From Ligustrum vulgare (lineage: Eukaryota; Streptophyta; Magnoliopsida; Lamiales; Oleaceae): a DNA stretch of 64,000 nucleotides. The position numbers and the translations under genes are program-made. Shown piece by piece: positions 11,036 through 23,942 of the stretch (position 1 is the first letter of the stretch; each line of letters starts with the position of its first letter). The DNA is taken from contig OY743189.1 in NCBI GenBank assembly GCA_963555705.1, forward strand, positions 2,373,501-2,437,500, given 5' to 3'. The notes under the pieces were generated by a model, which was not told the DNA's origin, made no database searches, and saw only the letters and a list, made by a program, of their open reading frames with translations.

Positions 11036-11312
11036 TTTATGGCGTGCAATGCATGCCGTAAAAAGTATTTTACGGCGTACACATACATGCCGTAAAAAGT
11101 ATTTCACGACTTACATCTGCACGTCGTAAAATGCATATTTTACGGCTTGCGATATGCATGCCATAACAAACCCAGACGGCGTGCTATGTGCATGCCATAA
11201 ATAACATTTCACGGCTTGCATCCGCATGCCATAAAAAGTAGGTAGCTTTTACGGCATGCTTCTGCATGTCGTAAATACATTGTTAATGACGTTCAATGCC
11301 CGCCGTAAGTGT
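11036..11312. repeat. CACTA left subterminal repeats
   Basis: About eight paired copies of TTTACGGCNTGC and its complement GCNTGCCGTAAA sit within 280 bp. Each pair is separated by a few bases, so most form small hairpins. Such subterminal motif clusters are the TNPA-type transposase binding sites of CACTA elements. The right end (25085-25330) has the same motif. Confidence 0.85.
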
Positions 11313-11767
11313 ACATTTTATTTTTTTTAATAATTATTTGTTTCATTATAATCAACCTATAATAATTACGAAGCAAAACAAAATTATAATAAATTCGAAA
11401 CCAATCATGCAACAAAAATATAATATTAATCCATATGTAAAGTTTTACATGGATTTGATAGCAACATATCAAAGTATAGAATTTGTTTCTAAAAAACTGA
11501 TTAAAATGCTTCAAAATATTCAATCCATATCGAAGTTTTTACTTTCTAAAACTATAATTCAGCTATTCCCAAAATAATCAACTCCCTGCATATCACAAAA
11601 ATAACAAGATGTAAGTAATAAACTTAGAACAACATACAAATCAGAAGTACGTCAAAAAATATACTCTACTATTTGTTTCCATTTGCACAAAAGAGAAATG
11701 AAATAGCATGAAAATGGAAATAAAATAAAAATAGAAATGAAGATTACCTTTGTTGTGATTACATCTA

Positions 11768-13620
11768 ATCAATCCACTTCGATGTACCTAATTGGTCATG
11801 CAATTGTACTTCCTAATGCATCTTCAAGAAGAAAAAGCTCACGAGTAGGGCGATATAAGCTAACATTATCAATCACTTCAGTAACCCCAAACTCTCCAAC
11901 ATTCATTACCAAGTGGTACATGATGCACTAGATCACTTGAATTTGTTGATGCAATTTCTCCTTTTGCTACAACTTCAGCTTTCCCAAACCAAGACATCAA
12001 TTTGCACTTCTTATTCTTAAGATTATGTATATCATTCAAACTTGTTTCTCTAGGCTGTAAATTCATATTCAATTGTAAAATTTGTTATTTTAAGAATATA
12101 GATATATATGTAAAATAGAATAACATTAACAAATTATAATTTTCACTTACAATATCTTCTTGTTCAACACTTTTGCCCTTCCCTTGAAACAAAGCTTTTA
12201 ATTCTTTAACTTCATCTCTCAACTCTTGGACTTGAGCTTGCAAATTGTGATTGTGCACCAAAGTATTCAACTTTGAAGGATTCGCACCGAAGCCAAGACC
12301 TCTTACCCGTCCCCGATGTTCTGGACCAAGTACTCTTGCAACACCATCGTCTTTGAGAGAATGTTTATTTCGTGAGGTAACCACTTCTGAATATGCTTTT
12401 ATCTTTTGCTAATATCATGAAATTCGATAATGAGTTAAAGTTATATAAATACAAACTTTAAATAACAAAAAAATAACAAAAGCAACATTATTACCAATGT
12501 TTCCCCAGCTAATTCATTTATTGGTTCCCCATTTTTTCGTGTATGTCCTCGTATATAAACAAGGTCTCTCATAACGGAATCAGGGTCTTCACTTTCTATG
12601 CGCTGCAATTTTTTATATATGCCATAATTTGTAAATGTGTAGAAATTTTCAAGCAAATTTAACTTATAAGGATGAAAATTTTACCAATTCAGCTTCTAAG
12701 CGAGCAAATCTCTTTCTACTTGTTGTATGCATCATTGTTTGGCTAGCCCTCATTCTTTTGAATCTTTCATTCTTTTCCTGCAAAAATCAATAAGTTCTGT
12801 ATAAGCAAAACTTTATATATGAATATAGACTTGTTGGGAAAACTTTGGGTCTCTAAATAAAAGTTTGCATAATTCAAGTTAAGACCAATTAATAGCTTAC
12901 TCTGTATGATTGAGAACTGCGTTTTTTAACAAATGCTTTCCATTCTTCCATTGAATCAACATTATCTGGCTTAAGGAGAGCTGCAGCTCGTATCATGCCA
13001 ATTTCTCTGCCTGTGTTACTAATTGCTTTAAGAATATTAGATCGATGATCTCGCCAATTCTTTCCCAAATTTTGCATAACATATTTTCTATGACAAGAGT
13101 CAACTTCAAACTTTTGCTACATCAAAGTACACAAGATTAGCAGTACTATATAATATAAATTATATATGTGAATTGAAGTTTTTATCACCTGAACATGCTC
13201 CCATATGTCATCAAGAAAACTTTCATTGATATCTTTCCAATTTGTCCATGTGATTGGTATAAGCTCTCCAGCCGTAGTTCCAAGAAATGACGATAACTTA
13301 TTTGAACTCTTACAAATTGGCTGCCCTCTTTCATTAAACTCCACTGGTAACATCGCTAATTTTCCCTTGTTGAGATAATTTAGTTTTGCTCTACCCCTCC
13401 CCTTCTTTCCTTTTTCAGTAGTACTAGCACTGTTAGGTAAGACTTCTACATGTTGCAAGTCTTTTTCTTGTATGTTTGGAATTGTATTTGAACTTCCCTC
13501 TGATATCCTTATGCCATCATTTCCTTCTCTAGCAGCAACAACGATTGAAGCTTTTTTAGCTCGTTTTGATTTCTTATAACCTTGATTAGATGACTATATA
13601 AAAAAAATAAGAAAACACAT
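11768..13620 (-). pseudogene. CACTA TNPA-like / Transposase_24 (Ptta/En/Spm) gene
   Basis: Several minus-strand exons read in order. First comes a basic N-terminus with KGRGRAKLNY. Then ITWTNWKDINESF and NWRDHRSNILKA, followed by NGEPINELAG. A segment RGRVRGLGFGANPSK runs into a short coiled coil (QVQELRDEVKELKALFQG). A C-terminal part follows, with CKLMSWFGKAEVVAKGEIAS and LFLLEDAL. Splice-like GT/AG junctions separate the blocks. This is the plant Transposase_24 layout downstream of TNPD. A stop near 11800 within the C-terminal text suggests decay. The products would bind the subterminal repeats. Confidence 0.75.
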
Positions 13621-13817
13621 TATTTTACTTATATTTACCATATTAACATTATAAGCCCTCAACAACTTGGCAACTTACTTCACCGGGATATGTCATATTA
13701 TGTCCACTCATATCAACATCAACATCCACAATCTTTCAACTTTCATAATTTGCATCTATAAAAAATAATGAATTTAGAAACATAAAATCATTATAATAAG
13801 ATAGGAATAAATAAAAA

Positions 13818-15372
13818 TTAAAACAAAGCGAGACAGAATCTTAAATCTATATAATTACCATATTCAATATCAATGCCCTCACAATCATGTCTTACATAAC
13901 CTTCATCTTCAATATTTATATCAAATCTTAATGTATCTGTTATGTATGGAGTATAAGCCTCCTCGTCAAAATTTTCTAACTCATGAAATCCTCTAGGAGG
14001 TGCCTTTAGCACAACATACCAGTTAGATGTATCACTCTCTCTGGAATAAAAAACTTGTTTTGCTTGTGATGCTAAAATAAATGGATCTCTTTCAAACTGA
14101 TGTTGTCCTCTATGAAGATTTACCAATGTAAATCCTTCTTCAATTTTGACTCCACTATCTATATTCGCCCAATCACAATGAAACAGTGGAACTTTAAAAA
14201 TATGATAGTCTACTTAAATTATGTCCTTTATAACCCCATAATAAGAAATTTTACCAACTACATGACTTGTATCCTTGACACTGGATCGACAAATAGTTTG
14301 TGCTTCAATAGAAACACCACTGTTTTGTGTAGTTCTGCTAACATCGATTGTATGAAATCGATGTCCATTGATATCATAACCGGAATATGATATCACTTCA
14401 TTTCTAGGTCGACGTGCAAACCACTTCAATGTACTTGACATGTTACTATTGTCTTGTTTGCCTATTTTCGCAAACCAAGAAGTAAAAGTCTCCATATGTC
14501 TCATTTGTAATAATGTTTCATTCTTGGCAGTACGGCTATCTGAACTCTTAATCTCTTCTTTATGCATCCTAAATGAAAATAAAATATATAAATAATAAGA
14601 CAAATTTATGAGAGAATATGAATCATTATTAAACTAATAAATGAATTAACTTCATTACATCATATATGGTTCAACTTCAGCGCTGTTAAATAGAACATAA
14701 CGATGAGAGACCTCTAACATTTCTTGACTCAAAGTCTTTGATATTCCTTTAGAAATTGCACGACCATCAATAATTGTTTCATTCTCGAAATCTTCATTTC
14801 GAGTATGTCGAATACCTACTTCAGCAGCTTGTTTCAGGTAGCCACTACAAAAATGCATACATTCATCTGCTAAATAACGCTCTGCTATGCAACCCTCAGG
14901 TCTTGAACGATTTCTAACATATCCCTTAAGTGTCTTCATAAACCTAATTCACAACATAATACGCATGGACTACCTAATTAATTAGAAGAAGAAATGTTGA
15001 ATAAGTTCAAAAGTATAATAGTAAGTTACCTCTCAAACGGATACATCCAACGATATTGTACAGGTCCACCAATGAGAACCTCACGTCCAAGGTGGATGGT
15101 TAAATGAATCATTATATCAAAAAAAGATGGAGGGAAATACCTTTCTAGCATACACAAAGTCACTGCAACGTCCTCTTCAAGCTTTTCTAATTTATTTTTG
15201 TCAATGACTCTTTGACATATTTCGTTGAAAAATGTACATAACCGAAAAATTGCATTTCTTGGTCCTCTAGGTAAAAGTCCTCTTAATGCAACTGATAGCA
15301 ATTGTTGTATGAGCACATGGAAATCATGAGACTTTAAGTTTAAAATCTTATTATCTTCTAATGAGACACACT
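13818..15372 (-). pseudogene. CACTA TNPD transposase, C-terminal DUF4218 and DUF4216 part
   Basis: From the upstream end: DUF4218-like text (LKSHDFHVLIQQLL, CTFFNEICQRVI, YFPPSFFDIMIHL, YRWMYPFER) to a donor after 15030. The following exons carry GCIAERYLADEC and then DUF4216-like text (ISYYGVIKDII, a stop near 14218, FKVPLFHCDW, DPFILASQAKQVFY, NWYVVLKAPPRGF). The upstream catalytic Transposase_21 (TNP2) region is absent because the reading breaks at 15372 against a SINE. It is one half of the CACTA transposition machinery, non-functional here. Confidence 0.8.
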
Positions 15373-15872
15373 TGGTCTAATGGTACCAAGGATTCCATGA
15401 AGTTTGTACTTAACCCCTAGGTACAAGGTTCGAATCCCTGGGGAGGCAAAAATCCACTTCCTGGAAACGAGGTTGCCATCCCTTGAGGAGCAGGACGACC
15501 AGGGGGGAATGGAAAGACCATGAGTAGACGGCCGGCAGCCCTTGAGGACCGGGTACGCTACAAAAAAAGCACCTTTTTTTGTAGCGTACTTCCCCCCTGG
15601 TCGTCCTGCTCCTCAAGGGCTGGCAGCCTTGTTTCCAGGAAGTGGATTTTTGCCTCCCCAGATATTCGAACCTTGTACCTAGGGGTCTAATGGTACCAGG
15701 GATTCCATGAAATTTGTACTTAACCCCTAGACACAAGGTTCGAATCTCTGGGGAGGCAAAAATCCACTTCCTGGAAACGAGGTTGTCAGCCCTTGAGGAG
15801 CAGGACGACCAGGGGAGAGTGGAAAGACCATGAGTAGACGGCTGGCAGCCCTTGAGGACCGGGTACGCTACA
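15373..15872. mobile_element. Cluster of three tRNA-derived SINE copies (+, -, +)
   Basis: Copy 1 (15373-15575, +) starts GGTCTAATGGTACC (A-box-like). It has the B-box GGTTCGAATCC at 15428-15438 and ends at GGGTACGCTAC plus an A-run. Copy 2 (about 15576-15686) is inverted and lacks about 40 bp of the 3' part. Copy 3 (about 15685-15872, +) repeats copy 1. Together they form a long near-palindrome. They join CACTA TNPD sequence on the left and Tat reverse transcriptase on the right. The spacing of A and B boxes fits a plant SINE. They are not functional tRNAs. Confidence 0.7.
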
Positions 15873-18303
15873 GCTTTTGGGGTAGCATCTGGGAAATTCC
15901 TCGGATTCATGGTGAATAAGTGGGGAATCGAAGCCAATCCGGACAAAATCAATGCTTTGCTAAACATGCAGTCGCCTCGAAATCCAAAAGAAGTGCAAAG
16001 TTTAACGGGAAGAATTGCGGCTTTGAGCCGATTCGTCTCAAAATCCACTGACAAATGCTTGCCATTTTTTAAGGTCCTAAAGGGGGAAGACGATTCCAAT
16101 GGACAACGGAATGCGAGCAGGCGTTTTCCAACCTGAAAGCTTCTTTGGGTCGTCCCCCATTGATATCAAAACCAAAGGCTGGCGAGCCTCTCTACCTATA
16201 TCTGGCCGTATCCAAAGAGGTTGTTAGCTCGGTGTTAGTTAGAGAGGAGGATGGGAATCAGTTACCAGTGTATTATGTAAGCAAAGCCATGCTGGACGCC
16301 GAGACGCGCTACCCAGATATGGAGAAGCTTGCTCTCTCGCTAATCACAGCCTCTCGCAAACTTCGTCCCTAATTTCAATCACACTCCACAGGTGCTGACC
16401 AACTTTCCCATGAGACAAATGTTGAAAAACCAGACGTTTCTGGGAGGTTACTGAAATGGGCAATAGAAATCAACCAGTTCGACCTACATTACACGCCTCG
16501 GGCCGCTATAAAGGGTCAAGCGTTGGCAGATTTTGTGGTCGAATTCACGCATCCATCGGAGGTTGAGATGGTTGATAACATGGATAACAGCCAAGAGTGG
16601 AAATTATTCGTTGATGGGTCCTTTGCTTAAGGACGATCCGGTGCGGGAATAGTGCTAATAAGCCCAGAAGGATTTAAGCTACACAGTGCGATCTACTTTG
16701 AATTCAAAGCCTCAAATAATGTTGCTGAGTACGAGGCGTTATTAGTTGGGCTAAGACTTGCAAAGGCTTTGAAGATTAAGTCTGTGGTGGCGAAAAGCGA
16801 TTCGCAGCTCGTTGTGAACCAATTCAATGGGCAATTTTCTGCCAAAGAACCTTCCATGGTCGCTTACTTGAAGAAAGTAAGAGATTTGGCTATGCACTTC
16901 GAAAAAGTGGAGTTGCAGCACATCCCCAGAACAGAAAATTCCAACGCCGATGCTTTGTCCAAATTGGCAAGTAGCAGCGATTCAGAGTTACACAACCTAA
17001 TCCCAGTGGAGCGCATGTTGACTTCTTCTATCGAGTCAGGACCGGAGATTTTGGCGATTGAAGAAGAGGGATCCTGGATGAACCCCCTGATCGCCTATTT
17101 GAAGCACCAGACAGTTCCAAACGAGCCAGAAGCAGCTCGGAAATTGCAGAAATACTCTGCGAATTTCGTACTCTTGGACGACCTACTTTATAAGCGGAGT
17201 TACACCTCTCCCTTGCTGAGATGTGTGGGGCTAGAGGAAGGTCAGTATGTGATGAGAGAAATTCATGAGGGCATCTGTGGCAATCATGCCGGGGCTTTAT
17301 CGCTAGCTCGGAAAGCCCTCAAACAGGGATATTTTTGGCCTACAATGCGAAAGGATTCCCATGACTTCGTGCGCAAGTGCGATAAATGTCAAAGACACGC
17401 GACCATACCACATCAACCGCATCACGAGCTAACTGTGGTGACTAGCCCTTGGCCTTTTGCAAAGTGGGGGGTTGACATTATTGGTCCTATGCCTAGAGGA
17501 GCTGGTAACAATTGCTTTGCGATAGTAGCAATTGACTACTTCACCAAGTGGGTCGAAGCGAAACCTTTGATGAAGATCACCGAGGCCAACACCACAAAGT
17601 TCATTTGGAAAAATATCATATGCCGGTTCGGGATACCACATTCGCTGGTTAGTGACAATGCGAAACAGTTCAAAAACAGAAACGTCGATGAGTTGTGTGA
17701 CGATTTAGGAATTAAGAAGCTGTTCTCATCTCCATATCACCCACAGGCCAACGGACAGGTCGAAGAGGTAAACAAGACCATAAAAAATACTCTGAAAAGG
17801 AAGTTGGAATTCAAAAATGGCGCATGGGTAGATGAACTCCCACAAGTGTTATGGGCTCTTCGAACCACCTCGCACACCGCTACTGGTGAAATGCCTTTCT
17901 CGCTGGCTTATGGAGCCGAGACAGTATGCCCCGTTGAAATCGGAATCCCTTCGCTTCGTCAAATCCATTATGATGAAGTTAGGAACGAGGAAGCGCAAAG
18001 GGCCGGTTTAGATTTCCTCATGGAAAAGCGGAGTGATTCCCAAGTGGTAATGGTCAAGTACCAGAAAAAGACGGCTCGCTACTACAACAAAAGAGTGAAG
18101 AATCGACGCTTTAATATTGGGGACTTGGTCCTTAAAAATGTTCTTCCTTCAACAAAGGAGCCAGGAGTAGGGACTCTAGTTGGGAAGGCCTTTACAAGGT
18201 CCTTGCCGAGGTGGTACCCGGAACATACATGATTGAGGACCTGTCTGGAGTACCTCTATGCAATCCTTGGAACACGCACCACCTTCGTCGTTATTTTCAA
18301 TAA
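15873..18303 (+). pseudogene. Tat-lineage Ty3/gypsy pol: RT end, RNase H, archaeal-type RNase H, integrase
   Basis: The text opens in the last part of reverse transcriptase (FLGFMVNKWGIEANPDKI, SLTGRIAALSRFVS). It then passes RNase H (YYVSKAMLDAETRYPDMEKL) and a second, archaeal-type RNase H (LFVDGSF, NNVAEYEALLVGLRLA, HIPRTENSNADALSKLAS). Integrase follows, with an HHCC zinc region (KCDKCQRH) and a DDE core (WGVDIIGPMPRG, LVSDNAKQF, GQVEEVNKT). Protein text ends near NTHHLRRYFQ at 18303. The second RNase H is the mark of the Tat lineage. gag, protease and most RT are missing at the 5' side. Frameshifts or stops occur near 16095, 16371, 16628 and 18190. Confidence 0.88.
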
Positions 18304-19638
18304 ATCATATTCCTCTTCAATGATTGCAGCACTATCATATGATTTTATGAAATCACAAGTGAGTTACGTTGAGAATTACACCAATTATTAATTAGATAAA
18401 CATAATGGATGAACAAAAAATTCTGAGATTATTCTGGTTATAACACGATACATATACGCCATGCATGAAGTTTATTAAGAACAAGGGACTCTTATAAGGC
18501 AAAACTACGATCACCACGTAAGGATTGGGAGTTTTAGTACGATCAAAGGGAGTTCATACAAAAATTGTGTATACAGATCTTATAAAGAACAACTTAGACG
18601 CATTCAAATGTGTGTCACAATCAGATCTCACTGGTATACATAAATGCTTCGGACCACTCAGATCTGAGGGACTGTGTACTCAAATCTGTCATTCACTGTG
18701 CAATACGTTTGGAATCATTCAAATTTAACAAAATATTGTCGTATAAACCAAAATCCTTGGTGCATTAAGTGAGTCCATACATACGGAGCGCTCTCTTGTG
18801 CGAAGTGTTAAACGTTTTCGCAAAATTGTTGATACTTTTATACATACATTCGGACAAAGCGTTTGCAAGACATATGTATACTAAGTGCTGTGTGAATAAG
18901 CATAAAAGACAAACGTAAAAAAAATTCTTATGTTATTTTGGTCGCAAAAACCACACCCCTCCGCCAGGTATGAACTTTGTTAAGAACGAAGGGCTCCGGT
19001 GAATTTACACTGCGACATTAACAGAAGTTCATACAAAGTTGCAAATGTAGGTGTTACAGAGTTTTAAGGTAAAATCGCTCGAAGGTCGGTCAAGATCAGA
19101 TCTAATTAGCAAACGTAGGTACATTGACTGTGTCGGATCTGGGGGTATAGTAAATGATTAAACTTGAATAGAATTATTGCTGCGAAGTGATGACAAATTC
19201 GATCCGCTTATGAATGACCACATCGAATTTGAGGGACTAGCACGCCCAAAATATGGCAAATGAGGGTCCATTGGACTTACACCCATGACAAAAGTTTTAG
19301 ATATCGCCTTGGACTAATTGTCGAGGAGGAAAAGCACGGGAGTCACCTCGGCCGAACTAGGTTGTGTCTGTCCGAGGTGCTTCAAATCAAGTGCATTTTA
19401 CATTATACAAGACATTTACAATTACAAAGGCATCCGCCCTTGGAAGCATTTATGCGTAAACAGTTCGAAATGTTACGTTTACGGGCAAAATATGAATAAG
19501 TCATTACAAATTGAATGAATGTTACATTTACCAATATCCGGTGCCGAAGCACTTACAAAAAAAAAAAAAAAAAGAAAAAAAAAAGAAGAGAGAAAAAGAA
19601 AACAAAAGACCCAACGACAAGATAAATACAAAAGGGGG
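18304..19638. other. Non-coding spacer of the Tat element
   Basis: It lies between the end of pol and the antisense gene. I see no conserved protein text. There are repeated AGATCT-containing snippets at 18570-18670 and 19095-19140, and an A-rich run at 19557-19585. It is consistent with the long non-coding spacer found in Tat elements. Confidence 0.45.
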
Positions 19639-22251
19639 TTATTGGGGAGGGACATTTTCCGAAAAGCCCTTGTTAGATGCATCCAGGGGATCCGCAGGAG
19701 CATCTTGAGGCTCAGGGCACAAGGCTTCAATGGAGGACAGGTCCAAAGCCGGATAACCTTCCTTCACGTCCCCCAAAGCCATCATGGCCCCTAAGTTCCC
19801 AAAGACCCTCTGCATCGCCTCGTACTCTGGGGTCTCTTCAAAAGTGTCCTTGAAGTTCTGGACAGCCTCAGACACTCGGGTACTTAAAGCATTCTCCACC
19901 CGTGTCATGACGGTCTGCTCCAGAACCTCAGTAATCCTGGCTTGCATATGTTTTTCCAAAGAAGCGAGGTCCTCCTCCGCCTTTGTCTTGGCCTCCAGCT
20001 CCCTCCCCAATTCTTCATTCGCTGCTGCCGCCTTGGCTTCCAACCTGGACTTGGCTGCGTTAGCGGCTGTCAGAGCCTCAGAGGCGATGGATTGTGCACA
20101 GTTAGAATCATCCAGTTTCTTGCACAATGTTGCCACGTCAAACTCAGAGGCCAGGAGGTCGTGTTTCAACTTATCATTATCCTCCTGGAGCCGCTTGGCA
20201 TTGGTCCTCTCCTCGGAGGAAGACTTCCGGGCTATGGCCAGCTGGGTCTTCAAATCATTTTTCTCCTTTAGCATGTTGTCCGCATGCCGGAGAGCAATTT
20301 CAGCATTTTTCTTGCTGCGCCTCATCTACGGACGATTCCACCTCGTAAATAAGTGCCAGCGCCTTGGCATTCATGGCCTTGGCGGGGAGCAGCTTCCGGG
20401 ACGGACTGGCACTAGAGGAGAAGGCGGACCAGCCCTCCGTCCAAAATTGCTCAGTTATAAAGGCGGCCCGGGCTGGAGGAGAACTGGGAGAGTCAAATAG
20501 CGAAGGGCTGAAAGTGACATCCCTGGGGAGAAGGCTGGTTTTGATGTGCTTGAGCTCTTTTGCCCCCTCCGGTGTCACTTCATAGGCCAAGCCTGGAATG
20601 GGCACAGAATGCTCATCCTCCAGGTCTTCAATCATGGGAGGCGGAGGTGCAGAGGTGGATTCCTTGCCCTTACCTCTTCTGAGTCTCTTCAGGGGGGGGC
20701 AGGCTCCTCCTCAGGGGCATGTTCAAATATGTCCTCGAACAAAGGAGGCGGCACTGAGGCATCCTTAGCCTCCCTGTCTCTCTTGGATCCGCCCCTGTCA
20801 GACCTTTTCCCTTTCCCCTTTGGAAGGACTCCCTTAGGGCCGGCCTCCTTTTCTGTGTTAGGCTTCTGAGGGCCCACAGGAAGCAGAGTAGGCGGTGACA
20901 TTAGGGCTGGAAGAGGGCCCTGAAGTTGGGTCGTAGACGCCTCGGAGACCTCCTTTGCCACCCCAACTTGAAGGTTGGTCAATACCGCCTTCTGTTTCCT
21001 TTCAACTTCACTGCTATGGCGAAGTGCAGGGGGAATCTTCGTAGCCATGAGACACTTCAGAGAAATCTTTGGAAAATCCTTAGAACCTAGCAAGAAAAAA
21101 AGGGAAATGAGGTTACGAACAGAAAAAGCATGAGATATAAAATTAGTAACAAAGCAAACTCACCCATGGCTCGCATAAGACCGTGTTTGACGAATAGTTT
21201 GTTTTGTTGAATAACCCCTTGAAAGGTGCCCTTGTAGGCGAACAGACGCCTAACAGCCGCTAAATCCGGGTCAGGGAGTAGGCGGGCAAAAGTATCCCCT
21301 GTCACAAATCAGAAACATGTTAAAAACCAGCAAAGGAAGGTGAATGGAAAATAAAAACAAGTGACACATGACACTTAAGGACACTAAAGCAAACGCAATA
21401 CTCACTAGGAAAGGAAAGAGTTCGGGGAACAGAAATTTCCGGACAAGGGTCCACAGGAGAACTCTGTCACTCCCCAGCCACCCAGAACCATTGATTCCTC
21501 CAGTTCTTTATAGAGGTAGGTTGGCCAGAAATAACAGGAGGATATGAGCCTCGAGGAGACAGATAATACCAGTCCTTCACATCGGCCCTCACGTTCCTCC
21601 CTTCTCACTGACTTCTTCAGAGTGTACAAAGTATGAATAATGTATAGTAAGATGGGATGGTCTGGGTTGACCTCTTGCCACGCTAGCCAAGTGCCCACGG
21701 CCTGTGTCCAGAAATTAGGTGCTAACTGGTAGGGGCACAAGTTGTAGCAGGGCCCTGAAGAAAGGATGCAGAGGTAACCTCATACCGCGGGACAGGGCAT
21801 CGTAACATATGGCCGTTTAGCCTGAGGGAGGGCTGCATGGTCGGCAAGAGGGCGTAGGATGCACTAAACGGACCCCTTCTGGCATCCTGAACTTTGCCGA
21901 GGCCCTAGCCAAGTCAACTCCTCGAATTTCAGTAGCGACCTCGCTGCTCTCCCACAAATCTGGGTTTGGGTCGGGGTCCACGTGATATCCTTATATTTTG
22001 TTCACCAGATCCACCCAACCTTCGACCCAGACTATCTCCTCCCCTGAGAGCCCCAACTCCTCTTTGTGCGTCCGGAAAGGGGCCCTGGTGCCCAAATCAA
22101 GATCCTGTGGGCCAGAAGAACCCATTGCTCCCTCTCTCCCTAGGTCTCTGTCATGTTTGCTTCGGAGTTCTCTCAGCGCGGATTCCTCCTCGAATGACAG
22201 ATGAGCCATGTAGTTCTGATGTTTTTCTTCTTCGCTGTCAGAATCACTCAA
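19639..22251 (-). pseudogene. Antisense accessory ORF of the Tat element
   Basis: Minus-strand text runs from SDSDSEEEKHQNYMAHLSF (22251) through ARLLPDPDLAAVRRLFAYKG (about 21.25 kb) and an acidic/basic linker with KGKGKRSDRGGSKRDREAK. It ends in a long coiled coil (about 20325-19750, Ala/Glu/Lys-rich). Pieces are in different frames with intron-like gaps. Tat-lineage elements such as Grande are known to carry an extra gene on the opposite strand between pol and the 3' LTR, and this has that position and orientation. Its function is unknown. The coiled coil suggests self-association. Confidence 0.7.
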
Positions 22252-22810
22252 ATAAATTATGTCACTGGTTTTCCTATTTCTCCTCTTAACCTAAAGAAGC
22301 GGGAACTAAAAACCGATAAAGAGATGGGGCAGAAACCTCTGACGGGAATCGTCATTGCTAACATTTCCTGTAAACCCGTTCCCCCAACTCTTTCCATTTT
22401 TTTCTTTTGTTTTAAAGGTGGGTCAGACTCAACAAAAGAAAAACAAAGTGCTAAAACAAAATTCTTAAACCCACAATAAGGAACTAAAAATAGATTAAGT
22501 CTCACACGTATAGGGACCAGGAGGTTTACCTTCAAAGGATGAACGCTTGAAATTGTGCACTTTGAATGAAGAACTCGCCAATAAAAACTGTGGAACGTTA
22601 AGGGCGGGTGCTGGATGGAGAACCCTTGAAGAAAAGACTCAAAACTAGCAAGGAGAAAAGCGGTACAATTTTTCACGAGAGTGTTGCTGCAAAAAATTCA
22701 GAGGAAATAGCAAAGGGGAAATAATGGAATGAATGAGGCTTTATAAAAAAAACCCAATAGTCCTAAATCCGTGATCTTTGAGCCTCATGATTAATTCAAC
22801 AACCCGCGTC

Positions 22811-23870
22811 CCTTGGGGGGAGGGTTAATTACGGCGCCAGCTGCAGAAAGAAAGAGTGAAACCCTTCAGCTGCCAAAGTGTTTGCCACGCGCGGTGACGT
22901 GTTCTCCTCCATACTCCTCGTTGTTCTTGGAAACAGATACCAGTAGCCCTTTTGTATTAAATGCGCCGCATAAGAAACGCGCTAATACGATCCCAAACCT
23001 TCACTCAGGAGAGAGAAGCCGAAGTAGGAGGTCGGCTTCACACCAAATCCCAACCTCCAATAAGGAATGTCATCCTAAGCACCAGGTCCTCAGCATCATA
23101 CGAAGAACCACCATAACAAAGTTAGCACCTAGGGCGCACAACAAATCCTACACGTCCATGAATGGTCGCTTCGGACTTGAGAGACTAGTGTTGAATCCAG
23201 GCCCAAAGAAAGGTACAGTGATCCACCAGAGAAGGCCCAATAAGGACCCAACGGACCTTGACCCACAGCTAAGGCCTAAAATATCACCTTGGGATGAGTG
23301 CCGAGGTGGTACGACCAGCAAACCTCTTTTGCCGACCAGGTTAACGCCTAGCCGATGTGCTTTGTACTCAGCCCGGGGGGCTTTACAGCGTTGACCAGAA
23401 GAGAGATGCAATCAGTGATGTGACACTGCCTTTAGCAAGACGTGACAGACGCCCATCCCCTACAAAATGTAGCAATGATTACGGTTGAAAAGCAAGGATT
23501 GTCACCTCCATGAGCCAGGGTGATGACAAGTATAAAGTAGGCCACGTGTCGTGATCCGAGACAAGAAGTTCCCCTATAAATGAAACACAATTGTCTCCAA
23601 GTTGGAGGTTAGCAATTTGAGACTCTTAACAATATATTTCTCTCACTCCCTTTTCTCTCTTTTACACATTTATATTTCCCGCATCCAATATATATTCGCC
23701 TAAAATGAGTACTGACTTTGGCATCGGAGTGCAAACGGGAGCCACCTCGGTTCCCTTTGCAAACTGATTGTTTGTCACAGTGCGCAGGAGATCCACGTGT
23801 TCAAGAGAGAGGAGCTGAGACGTGTTGGTCCAATATCCAGTTGGATTTTGTGGTCAACAGAAAGCGTCCA
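22811..23870 (+). repeat. Putative polypurine tract and 3' LTR of the Tat element
   Basis: A purine run TTGGGGGGAGGG (22813-22824) precedes about 1 kb with LTR-like properties. A TATA box CCCTATAAATG lies near 23573-23583. Downstream, GACTTTGGCATCGGAGTG (23714-23731) is a motif I associate with the R/U5 part of Tat LTRs. The 5' LTR is missing, so the ends cannot be fixed. The start does not show a clear TG, and the end near 23870 is a guess. Confidence 0.5.
23571..23590 (+). promoter_or_regulatory. TATA box in Tat LTR
   Basis: CTATAAATG lies in a GC-richer context inside the putative LTR, followed by a CT-rich leader. It is the likely pol II start for the retroelement transcript, by position only. 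Confidence 0.45.
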
Positions 23871-23942
23871 ATTTTTCTTTGTTTCTGGAGCATTCAAACA
23901 ATTTCAACTTGTATATACTTAACGAAATACACTTATCAGTGA

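Noticed and set aside
15373..15440. tRNA gene
   Set aside because: A and B boxes are present, but the sequence cannot fold into a full cloverleaf and is part of a repeated SINE.
15873..18303. Endogenous virus (caulimovirid) polymerase
   Set aside because: Integrase and a second RNase H are present and there is no movement or coat protein text. It is a Tat-lineage gypsy retrotransposon.
20127..20869. Plus-strand frames opposite the coiled-coil gene
   Set aside because: Shadows of the minus-strand Ala/Glu/Lys-rich text, with no family match.
22813..23394. 193-codon plus-strand frame
   Set aside because: It lies in the putative Tat 3' LTR. No domain or conserved motif, and no codon pattern different from other frames.
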